Of a stretch of 64,000 nt of DNA, positions 31,301 to 38,905 are shown piece by piece (positions within the stretch are counted from its first letter, which is position 1; every line of letters starts with the position of its first letter). The notes under the pieces were generated by a model. The model was not told the DNA's origin, searched no databases, and worked only from the letters and a program-made list of their open reading frames with translations. Source of the stretch: Paramacrobiotus metropolitanus (Eukaryota > Tardigrada > Eutardigrada > Parachela > Macrobiotidae); NCBI RefSeq assembly GCF_019649055.1, contig NW_026570278.1, positions 744,001 through 808,000 of the forward strand, read 5' to 3'. Position numbers and translations under genes: made by a program.

Positions 31301-34300
31301 ATAACTGTTTCAGACTGTTGAATTCGTCTTCATGTACTTTATTCCAGTCCTTTTTCACTTGCTTATCTTGTCTCAGCAATTCGTATAAATGACACGTCTT
31401 CTGCACATATCCCATTATGAACTTGCGGTAATAGTTCGCCAGTCCAAGGAATGACCTTAACTGCCTTTCTGTTTGAGGTCGTTTGAATTCCGAGACTGCG
31501 GTGACCTTTTCAGGGTCCATTCGAATTCCATCTTCGCTGAGTATGTGACCCAGGAATCCCATTTCTTTCATGCCGAATTCACATTTCGTTGGCTTGATCG
31601 TGAATCCCGCTTCGACCAAACTCTGGAGGACGTTTCTCATATTTTGCATGAAGATTTCCCAAGTCTTTCCAGCGAAGATAACGTCGTCAATGTACCCGAA
31701 AACGCAACCCTTTCTTTTCGCTTTCGACAGTACTTTATCCATACACAATTGAAATGTTGCTGGTCCGTTACAAACTCCAAACGGCATTCTTTTAAACCGA
31801 AACATTCCGTCTTGAGTTACAAAGGTCGTCTTATTGATTGAGTCCGGATCCATTGGAATTTGCCAGAAACCACTTTGTAAGTCCATTTTGCCGTAATATT
31901 TGTTGCCTGCGCATGCATCTAGCAACTCATCTGGATTCGGTAACGGATAGTTATTCTTCTTCGTTAATTTATTCAGCATGATGTAGTTGACGCAGAATCT
32001 TGTTCCCATCGTTCCGTCGCCATTCTTTTTGGCTGCCAGCACGACTGGAAAACTCCAGTCGGCGTCTGACGGTTCAATCACATCTTGCGCCAACATCTCC
32101 TCAATGTGCTTTGTTATGAACTCTCGGCCTGTCCAACTCGTTCTGGCCGGGTTACATTTCACTGGTCTGGCATCTCCCGTATCAATTACATGAGTGATTC
32201 CTTTCACGTCTCCGTACGGTTTCTTGGAAGTCGGTAAGACTTTCCAGAATTCCCAGAACGCGTTGTACACGTCATTCTTCTGTTCCTCTGTAAGGTCAGG
32301 TCCCAATTTCAAGTTCCCGATAATCTTTGTCAATTCCGCTTTCGTTATGTCATCCACCTCGGGGTCATCCAACACGTTCTTTACTGTCCCCGTGTTGACC
32401 TTTACACTTTCCATGTGCTCGTAAGGCACCACGTAGCCGAGAAGCTGATTCTTCTTTACTGTTAACCTTTTACTACTATGATTCGCGATGACCAGCTCGA
32501 AGAATTTTCCTCGGTGTTCCGTCACTCCTGCTAATGGTTGCACCTCAGTTTCAGCTTGCAGCACCGGTGTGAACATCAATTTTGTTGAGGCTGGTGCATA
32601 TCTGCCCATCTTGATCTTTACTCGTGTGCAAATTGACGGTTTCAGCTTGATTTGCTGGTCGCTATAAACTCTGATTACACCCTTATCCAGTCTCGTTCGC
32701 TGAATTTTGACCCTTCTGACTTTAATATCTTGTTCTTTTTCTTCATCAACTTCATCGTCTTCGTCCAAGTCCAGCAAGTCTTCTTGCTCGGAAAGGTCAT
32801 TTACACCTGAATCTTCTGAAGTCGTTGAATTATCACTTGAACTCGTCCATTCCGAGTCAGAGTCACTGCTCCTGCCTTCTTGTGCAGTTACTTGACCTTT
32901 GTCAAGTCTTTCAAGTGGGCGTTCATCAACTCCTTCATCTCCCGATGAAAGGTCACTCTCGTTTTCCTGCAAATCGCTAAGTTTTTTCGCTTTCAGGTTT
33001 TTGAGCAGAGGTTTGCCCGTTTCCTTCGTCTTCTTTCCATATCGTGCGGCGATTCTCGGGTGACTCCGTGCCACTCGTATTTTTGCCGATGACCTTTTTG
33101 TTTCATCCAAATTTGACCTTTCTTCATTCTGTTTTGAGCCTTCCAATTCATCAATCTCTTCGAGGCTCATTAATGACCTTTTGGTCTGACCAACCGGCAG
33201 ACATTCTTCACCGTTATCGAGTGACCTTTCCTCGTTTTTTGCCTCAGGTACTGGGATCTGTAGTCCATTCGATAACCTTTCCACTTCCTCTTGGAACTTT
33301 TTCCACATTGCTCCCCTATCGGTCAACATTTGTGCCATTTCAAAAGCATTTGGGGATCGTTCTTCAGTTGCACTCGATTCCTGTTCAGCTGCTTCTGTTG
33401 GCAGTTTCTCTTTGTCCGCTTCTTTTGCAGACTCTTCATCTGCCTTATCTTTTTGAACCGTTTCGTAACCTTTAGGTCGTTTAGGACCAACGAAGACGCA
33501 ATTTGCCATCAGCTCTTCGGTGATCCAATCATCGCTTGGAATCGTTTCATACATGCACCACGTATCACCACCGCGTTCCGGGTATTCAACTCCGTCAGGG
33601 TCTGGTGCAAAGGTCACTTTCTTTTTTATCATGAAACCCACTTCTCTTCTTTTTCGAGTCACTTGTAACTCCCGCATTTCTTTAACGTCAAATTTAGGAA
33701 TTTCATCTTCGAACTTCTTCCAATACGCTTCAAATATATCCGCGTCGTCGTGGTGAAGTGCCTTACAGAATTGTTCAACTGACTCATAAACTGGTGTGCC
33801 GAGTCCTGATCGGAAGGTAATCGTTTTCCCTTGACCTTTGTACATATGATTAATGCGGAAGTCCCAGAATAACTCTATTCTCGCGTCTTCCCATAATTTG
33901 ATCTCTTCGTTCATTTCTTCGGTTTCAATTTCAAGTTTCCGTTTTGACAATAACACTTCGTGAGGATCCTGGATACCTTTATCCGCGCACTTTTCCCAAT
34001 AGTGCAACCACTTTCCCCTTCCATATATGAAGTTCCTGACGCATGATAGCCACGTCCGGTATCTATTCCAATGATATCGCTCGATGTGTGGATTACACAT
34101 GCTCACTGTCCGTAAGATACTTCGCACTTCTTTCGGGACATGACCTTTAAGGTCTGCTATCGCTGCGTTACATTTTGGCCATTCTGAAAGGTCATCTTGG
34201 GATGCAACCCGGCTACATTTAGTGCATTCCCCTTGCGGTTGTATTCTGCGCGGGTCCTCATAGTAACCATGATGGCAACTCCCGGCTCTTTCTTCTGGAG

Positions 34301-36416
34301 TTAGGATTCTATCCGTTGGCGGTTTGACCTTTACATCTTTTCGTTTTGTGGCGCTGTGCTCACGTTCAATTATTATCACACTCTCTTCATCTGAGGATAT
34401 TTCGATGACCTCTGGTGCCGTTTTCTTCTGATGACCTTTCAGCTGTTCAATCGCTTTGCCGCGAATTTCGCTTGCGAACATCTGTTCTTCTTCAGTTATC
34501 CGTTTCAATATCTCCAATGGGACTTCCATCTTTTTGGTTTTCCGGACTTTGACACTTTTTACTCCCGGTGCCTCTGGTACTGGGATAGGCTTTGACCACT
34601 CCAAGCCTGGCACGAGCGATTCTTTCGCTGCGACTACCGCCTCCTTCTGTATGGCTGCAATTTCTTCAAGTGTTGGTGACCTTTCATTTTCGGTTCCCAG
34701 TGCCTCTGGTACTGGGATAACTTTTTCACCACTTTCCTTTCCATTTCCTTTCTCCGGTGCCTCTGGTACCGGGATTTCTTCTTGCTGCGCTTTTACCCCT
34801 TTCTGTTGCACCTCTGTCATTCTCGGTGCCTCTGGTACCGGGATGACCTTTTCTCTTCCCTTTTGTGACAGCACTGATCGTTTCAGCGTGTTTTCGATTT
34901 CCTGCTGGATCATCTTCATTTGTTCGAATACCGACAATTCTTTCGGTTTCGTTCCCTGTGGCTCTGGTACTGGGATTAGCCTTTTATCGGTTTTCACAAG
35001 TTCGGTGACCTTTCCGACTTGAACTTTGACAACTGGTTTCTGGTCATCTTCTTTCTCCTCTTCACCTTCATTATCGATCAGTACGAACTTCTTCTCTAAG
35101 AAGTCGAATCCCAGTAGCACCTGTACGTCGTCACATTTCGGTCGCACGTAGAAGGAGTGTTCACTAGTCTTTCTCCTTAAGGTCACTGGTGCTGTGCAGT
35201 AATGCGTGACCACGAATCCCGACGTTCCACTGATTCCGTTAATCCTTACAAGTCTGTCAGGTGGCAATGGAAGCATATGAAGTCCATTCTTCTCACAAAA
35301 CGGTTTACTAATTAGCGACGTTTCAGCTCCAGTATCCAGCATTGCGGTGACCTTTATGTCCCCAACTTTTACTTCGTGTGTGTTAGCTTCAATTCGCTTG
35401 GGCAATCTTCCGTTTTGAATCTTCAAGTTTCGGATAGTACATTTCACTGGGATTAATGATACTGGTCCCGGATCCATATCGGGAATTATTTGCCCTTTCG
35501 TTGAAGTGCCATGATCTTTCAGTATCTCACTCAGTTTATCGATTCTGTGTGGCACTTTAGTCCGGACATCATAAAACTCTCGAGTCTTGTTCCTTACTTT
35601 TGACTCGGCACTGGTGACCTTTCCAGTGTTGCACTTTTGCCCATCCGGTGAAGTGTAAGCGCTGTGACCTTTAGTCACTTCGGTTATCGTCTGGTACAGT
35701 GTCATTTCTTTCCGCTTATCTTTCGACTTGTCACGCAATTTCTCCAAGACTTCTCGGGTTATTCGTTCAGCGAGAGTCAATTCCTCTTCTTCACTATCTT
35801 TTAATTCTTCAGGTGACCTTTCGTAGACGACCATCTTTCGATCGTTACCCGTCATCCAGTCATTAACCTTTTGAGTCGCTTCATTATTTATTCGCGTCCA
35901 CTCTGTTTGCGAAGTCATCCCTTCACTTTTCGTTGGTGACCTTTCAACTGCATTATTCCGTTGAGCTTGCACCACCTCATATGACCTTCCTTTTTGTTCA
36001 TTTTGCGCTAAGTCCGATGACCTTTCGTTGCGCTTCATGACAAATCCGCCACTCGGTAATTTCTGTAATGGGACCTTTTCTCCATAATTTGACGGTTTGT
36101 CTTCTGGCGGTGAATTCCGTGGGTCCTTCATGTCAGCGAGTGTCTTCTTATATTCCGCTTCGTTGAACACTGGGACTGGGTTCTGTGACCTTTGAACTGG
36201 TTTCCCGGTAACCAATTCTTCTAATCTTCTCCTTTCGTTTTGCGTGTGTAACTGTTGCATGTCCCATTCCTCTAATCTTTTCTTTTCACCTTGTGTGCGT
36301 AACTGTTGCATCTCCCGGTAATCCTCTTGCGACATTCTCCTTTTTGTTTCGCCTTTGGGGTCACGGGTATCCACATCCCGTGATTCCCATTTGGTCGGTA
36401 GGCCACTTTTTGCCAT
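28356..36416 (-). CDS. pol: pol polyprotein of the Ty3/gypsy element (2,686 codons)
   Basis: Single open frame with, in order: a long polar N-terminal region; an aspartic protease with DTGAETS near residue 358; a 1,100-residue insertion rich in charged residues and several IPVPEAP-type repeats; RT with YIDDV near 1,575; RNase H (ECDASKEG, RTDHQALTN near 1,790); integrase with HHCC zinc finger (about 2,085-2,125) and catalytic D, D, E (ADLKGP, HTDRGRHF, QGQVERQ; about 2,150-2,247); and a C-terminal tail with the AT-hook KKKRGRPRKEDK near 2,497. Typical pol proteins of this family are about half as long. The ATG at 36,416 follows an in-frame stop about 80 nt upstream; the preceding ORF overlaps it by 145 nt in another frame, suggesting recoding. 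AAAGGTCA octamers encode its many (E)RS, KGH and KVT tripeptides. Confidence 0.9.
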   Translation of the reverse strand: MAKSGLPTKWESRDVDTRDPKGETKRRMSQEDYREMQQLRTQGEKKRLEEWDMQQLHTQNERRRLEELVTGKPVQRSQNPVPVFNEAEYKKTLADMKDPRNSPPEDKPSNYGEKVPLQKLPSGGFVMKRNERSSDLAQNEQKGRSYEVVQAQRNNAVERSPTKSEGMTSQTEWTRINNEATQKVNDWMTGNDRKMVVYERSPEELKDSEEEELTLAERITREVLEKLRDKSKDKRKEMTLYQTITEVTKGHSAYTSPDGQKCNTGKVTSAESKVRNKTREFYDVRTKVPHRIDKLSEILKDHGTSTKGQIIPDMDPGPVSLIPVKCTIRNLKIQNGRLPKRIEANTHEVKVGDIKVTAMLDTGAETSLISKPFCEKNGLHMLPLPPDRLVRINGISGTSGFVVTHYCTAPVTLRRKTSEHSFYVRPKCDDVQVLLGFDFLEKKFVLIDNEGEEEKEDDQKPVVKVQVGKVTELVKTDKRLIPVPEPQGTKPKELSVFEQMKMIQQEIENTLKRSVLSQKGREKVIPVPEAPRMTEVQQKGVKAQQEEIPVPEAPEKGNGKESGEKVIPVPEALGTENERSPTLEEIAAIQKEAVVAAKESLVPGLEWSKPIPVPEAPGVKSVKVRKTKKMEVPLEILKRITEEEQMFASEIRGKAIEQLKGHQKKTAPEVIEISSDEESVIIIEREHSATKRKDVKVKPPTDRILTPEERAGSCHHGYYEDPRRIQPQGECTKCSRVASQDDLSEWPKCNAAIADLKGHVPKEVRSILRTVSMCNPHIERYHWNRYRTWLSCVRNFIYGRGKWLHYWEKCADKGIQDPHEVLLSKRKLEIETEEMNEEIKLWEDARIELFWDFRINHMYKGQGKTITFRSGLGTPVYESVEQFCKALHHDDADIFEAYWKKFEDEIPKFDVKEMRELQVTRKRREVGFMIKKKVTFAPDPDGVEYPERGGDTWCMYETIPSDDWITEELMANCVFVGPKRPKGYETVQKDKADEESAKEADKEKLPTEAAEQESSATEERSPNAFEMAQMLTDRGAMWKKFQEEVERLSNGLQIPVPEAKNEERSLDNGEECLPVGQTKRSLMSLEEIDELEGSKQNEERSNLDETKRSSAKIRVARSHPRIAARYGKKTKETGKPLLKNLKAKKLSDLQENESDLSSGDEGVDERPLERLDKGQVTAQEGRSSDSDSEWTSSSDNSTTSEDSGVNDLSEQEDLLDLDEDDEVDEEKEQDIKVRRVKIQRTRLDKGVIRVYSDQQIKLKPSICTRVKIKMGRYAPASTKLMFTPVLQAETEVQPLAGVTEHRGKFFELVIANHSSKRLTVKKNQLLGYVVPYEHMESVKVNTGTVKNVLDDPEVDDITKAELTKIIGNLKLGPDLTEEQKNDVYNAFWEFWKVLPTSKKPYGDVKGITHVIDTGDARPVKCNPARTSWTGREFITKHIEEMLAQDVIEPSDADWSFPVVLAAKKNGDGTMGTRFCVNYIMLNKLTKKNNYPLPNPDELLDACAGNKYYGKMDLQSGFWQIPMDPDSINKTTFVTQDGMFRFKRMPFGVCNGPATFQLCMDKVLSKAKRKGCVFGYIDDVIFAGKTWEIFMQNMRNVLQSLVEAGFTIKPTKCEFGMKEMGFLGHILSEDGIRMDPEKVTAVSEFKRPQTERQLRSFLGLANYYRKFIMGYVQKTCHLYELLRQDKQVKKDWNKVHEDEFNSLKQLLCEGPVLAKFDPAKPTVIECDASKEGIGAVLSQDGHPIAYASRVLHGAERSYGVTEWECLAVVFAVRKFKPFIDYAEFTVRTDHQALTNLLRSETNKVGMNPRLTRWAMALQGHQFKIEYKPGKYCDNADALSRAPIEGPTCQEEEFDEIPNFEDYKKEFDTKEPAIEIGQLFLQMVEQREKRLKVSSATAKESADNGVNMNRVKSWLPTDSDLKVTGLGAESEAQNGKVTGLGASVEKQDDLWETDKVVQALNECPIKLLRFPKQMKKRYKPLPRCKVIRDWNELSTATVRIVNLQGDEEEEDDSNLQLRNKQLKDPHLAMIIDELEHLPDAETRSKFEVHYQLWNGILYRVKDKNGKLERSYVVPLSMRRAIIHALHDEKAAGHLGFEKTLSAIRLRYYWDRMSTDVKNYILACQGCQFRKTPRKCPPGKLQEIKVGHPFFRVYADLKGPLLPTKNRGYKYIAVFIDQLTKYVIAVPMKTATAKEFAKVFVKHVILVHGAPHILHTDRGRHFTAEVLTKATNVFKIKHTFGTAYHPEGQGQVERQMQTIADGLAQYLKAGNERKFNKYLPYVISAMNRAVHATTGYSAFYMLHGREMTMPEDVVTKTNVPDDYGTPDEWVETMKKNLTFAEEVAKCNIKDAYERNAEIYNKKKSEPNFKVGDRVLIRLPKDTKQGKKENQSDFKSKYDKVWKILSFPRANEAEVIEQNPKKEADLKVVSIDRLKPWHPPLPVEIAKRTSQKDLELPFPEPGSEVAEHAPQNESFFEPPLLPEMDATDTTQNPNKPKKKRGRPRKEDKDFETAVTKKLNAEAGNLADKNEVPERPPKRDSDQPLFEPRPATIEESDLLKDKSNVDVIADRISHNFFEPRTGTDNVLTKTRAEEMETVKMKADQLGRDIAKAIEEQKVKQKKKRPTPTELLTQKGEFEDAADKELFDRITKGRKDINPKIRLTGVYDIKNGSWEGVKVIRRKPANRYRFRW

Positions 36417-37276
36417 ATTTCCTTCCGTTGCAGCGTTACTGCATCCACCAGTGAGTCGTCGGAGTCCTGTTGTGCCCGTTCGCTATCCTTTTGCTGCGCT
36501 GTTCGCAGTGTCAAGTCCGTTTCTTGACCTTTTACCGCGACGCTGTCGCCGTGACCTTTAGCGTTTGCACCAACTCCTTGACCTTTCACTTGGACTTTTC
36601 CCACGGAAGGTGACCTTTCATTCTCCGAACATTTGCAGAACTTTGGCTTCAGCCCTGTATTTTCCGTTCCAACTATGAAACAGTTGCAGCATGACTCTAA
36701 TTCCGGTTGTCGTCCTTTCGCAGTATCATTCAGCGGTGGTGACCTTTGTCCGTTCAATTTTTCATTTTCTTCCCTGTTTTTCCGGAACCACGCATGGTGT
36801 GCTTCCACCTCTTCTGCGGTGTCAGTCTGCGGTTTCTTTTGATTCAGCAACGCCTGTTGAATCTTCGCATTCCGTAATGCGCGTCGTTCCGCTAACACCT
36901 TCTCGCTGCAGTACGGTGACCTTTCACTTTGCTGCACTTTTTGCAGTGTCGCGCTACCGTCACGACAATTCCCACTCGCAGTACCATTCTGCGGTGACCT
37001 TTGGTCCCGTTGCGCGTTTCCACTCGCAGTGACGTTCTGCGGTGACCTTTTGTCCACTTGTGCTGGTTTCCCGATTACCAGTTCTTGTTGCTGCTGTAAC
37101 GGCATCCGTATAGCCGTTTCATTTCTCTTTTGCGTTGACGGCATCCATCTAGCCGTTTCCTTCGGTTGCGGCATCCATATAGCCGGTCCATTTTCCTTTT
37201 GCTGTGACGGCATCCATATAGCCGTTTCATTTTGCGCTGACGGCATTCTTATAGCCGTTGCTTTCGGTTGCGGCAT
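36272..37276 (-). CDS. Intermediate ORF between gag and pol, with WMP repeats
   Basis: 334 codons, frame different from gag and pol, overlapping the pol start by 145 nt. The N-terminal part is a tandem repeat of the pattern AIWMPxxxK/TAIRMP (five to six units), then Cys-rich CCNCF...FCKCSEN and a basic C terminus (KVKRKD). The frame is also open upstream of the ATG with a CSEC.HC cluster, so it may continue gag by frameshifting. It could be a nucleocapsid-like extension; function unknown. Confidence 0.55.
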   Translation of the reverse strand: MPQPKATAIRMPSAQNETAIWMPSQQKENGPAIWMPQPKETARWMPSTQKRNETAIRMPLQQQQELVIGKPAQVDKRSPQNVTASGNAQRDQRSPQNGTASGNCRDGSATLQKVQQSERSPYCSEKVLAERRALRNAKIQQALLNQKKPQTDTAEEVEAHHAWFRKNREENEKLNGQRSPPLNDTAKGRQPELESCCNCFIVGTENTGLKPKFCKCSENERSPSVGKVQVKGQGVGANAKGHGDSVAVKGQETDLTLRTAQQKDSERAQQDSDDSLVDAVTLQRKEIWQKVAYRPNGNHGMWIPVTPKAKQKGECRKRITGRCNSYAHKVKRKD

Positions 37277-37330
37277 CCATACAGCCGGTCCACTTTCCTT
37301 TTCGCTGACGGCATCCGTATAGCCGTTGCA
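37093..37330 (-). repeat. About 30-40 bp coding minisatellite (GGCATCCATATAGCCG)
   Basis: Seven occurrences of GGCATCC(A/G)TATAGCCG-like units at irregular 30-40 bp steps encode the WMP/RMP repeats of the intermediate ORF. Confidence 0.65.
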
Positions 37331-37430
37331 GTGGTCACATTCACTGCAGTACTATTCTGCAGTGGTGACCTTTCCGTTCCCCCTTTATCCGGTGGTTTAG
37401 GGTCGGGGCGATCAGCAGGCTCACCGGCGC

Positions 37431-38900
37431 CTACTGATCTTGCCCGTTTCCCTGAACCGGCGCACCTCCTTGTTGCGCGCCCTGCACATTTCCACCGTCA
37501 TTTGCCGGGTTCTGTCCGCCGCCATTATTCGGGGCACCACCACCCTGTTGGTAGTTTCCTTGGCCGCCGCCATTGCCGCCACCCCGGTTATTGTTGTAAT
37601 TTCCGCGGCCGTAGCCTCTTCCCCTTCCTCTGAAGCCGCCGCGGCCGTAGCCGCCATTCTGGCCACCGCCGTTTCCGTTTCCATAGTTCCCGTTTCCTTG
37701 CTGGTTTTGGAAATTTGCTTTGTGCTGATACCATTGGGCGATGAGGTCATATCCGTTATTCACTGCTAGGCGCCAACCGCCAATCCCGCGCAGTCGTTGC
37801 CACTCATTAAAGGCGAACAAGTTCGGGTTCTGGTCTGGCGGTGTGTTGGCGAACTTGCATCCCTGTGTCTGATGATTGCCGTACATGCAGTGTTGGCACA
37901 TCTGCACTCCGTTCGCTACCCATCCATCAATCAACTGGAATTTGAATTCTGTTCGTGACCCTTGGTTTTGCTGGTAGTTCTGGTTTCCTCTATTAGGCTG
38001 GAAGTTGCCTTGACCTTGACCTTGGTTCTGGAAGTTTCCTTGACCTCCGTACCGGTTTCCATTTCCGTATCCATTTCCGCCAAAGTTACCCTGTTGCGGT
38101 GCCCCTACGTTCAGGGGAGGCATATTCTGAGGTACCGGTGGAGCCACATTCTGGGCTACTGGCCTCACTTGGGCCGCTGCCTGTATTGCAGCCACCATGG
38201 CATACGTCATCGGTTGTCCCGTCTGGCTGTCAATAAAGGTCACTTCTCTGGTGACCTCCTGAACCGGAGCTTCTCTGCGGTATTCCGTCTGCTGAACTGG
38301 TGCCGCTACATTTCGTTGTTGTGACACCGGTTCAACTGGTCCTGTGCGAATCGTTACATATTCCTGGTTGCGTTGACCTTTAGGCGCCTTGTATTTTTCC
38401 TCTCCAGTTGCCCAGTGTCGGAAGAAGTCCTTTACATCAGTTGGCGTTTTGCACTTTTGTGTACGCAGTGCCTTGTAGAGTTCATTGTCCGCTCTGCATC
38501 CTTCAATTAAGAAGCCAACTGCTTGCTTCTCAGTGATGATTCTCTTTGCTTTGAAGCGCATCATCGCCTGGTAATACTGGTCAAGCGATTCCTTCCCGAG
38601 TTCGAATTTCCTTGCGTAGGCCTCTCGTAAGCCTAAGACTTCTTCGTCTCGGTCGCCATATTCATCTTTGAATTTATCCATCCATTCAGTGATTGTATAT
38701 TCGATTCCATCTTCTGCTGCAATGTCCTTTTCTCCTTCGAACCAAGTTTTGGCAGGACCTTTCACCGCACTGGCTATCTCGATCATAATTTGATCGTCCG
38801 TGAGCTGGTAGGTCCTTTGAGTTTCTTTTACCAGTCGTGTCCAGCCACTCACAGTGTCACGGCTTCCGTCAAAGGTCGTAAGAGGTGTTTTCCGGGCCAT
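37431..38900 (-). CDS. gag: gag of the Ty3/gypsy element
   Basis: The ATG at 38,900 (MARKTPLTTFDGSRDTVSG) opens a capsid-like region: WTRLVKETQ, KGPAKTWFEGEKD, then YARKFELGKESLDQYYQAM, typical of the retrotransposon Gag fold. A CCHC knuckle CQHCMYGNHQTQGC lies near residue 332. The C terminus is Gly/Asn/Arg-rich with RGG-like boxes (RGGFRGRGRGYGRG), which should bind RNA. The frame is also open a little upstream, but only from a TTG. Its start lies five bases after the stop of the coiled-coil ORF. About 490 aa, within the family range. Confidence 0.88.
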   Translation of the reverse strand: MARKTPLTTFDGSRDTVSGWTRLVKETQRTYQLTDDQIMIEIASAVKGPAKTWFEGEKDIAAEDGIEYTITEWMDKFKDEYGDRDEEVLGLREAYARKFELGKESLDQYYQAMMRFKAKRIITEKQAVGFLIEGCRADNELYKALRTQKCKTPTDVKDFFRHWATGEEKYKAPKGQRNQEYVTIRTGPVEPVSQQRNVAAPVQQTEYRREAPVQEVTREVTFIDSQTGQPMTYAMVAAIQAAAQVRPVAQNVAPPVPQNMPPLNVGAPQQGNFGGNGYGNGNRYGGQGNFQNQGQGQGNFQPNRGNQNYQQNQGSRTEFKFQLIDGWVANGVQMCQHCMYGNHQTQGCKFANTPPDQNPNLFAFNEWQRLRGIGGWRLAVNNGYDLIAQWYQHKANFQNQQGNGNYGNGNGGGQNGGYGRGGFRGRGRGYGRGNYNNNRGGGNGGGQGNYQQGGGAPNNGGGQNPANDGGNVQGAQQGGAPVQGNGQDQ

Positions 38901-38905
38901 GGAGT

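Noticed and set aside
33044-35022. Long plus-strand frames (for example 33,044-33,475 and 34,456-35,022) opposite pol
   Set aside because: They are antisense shadows of the pol frame with no motif of their own; repeated Ser/Gly patterns mirror the IPVPEA repeats.
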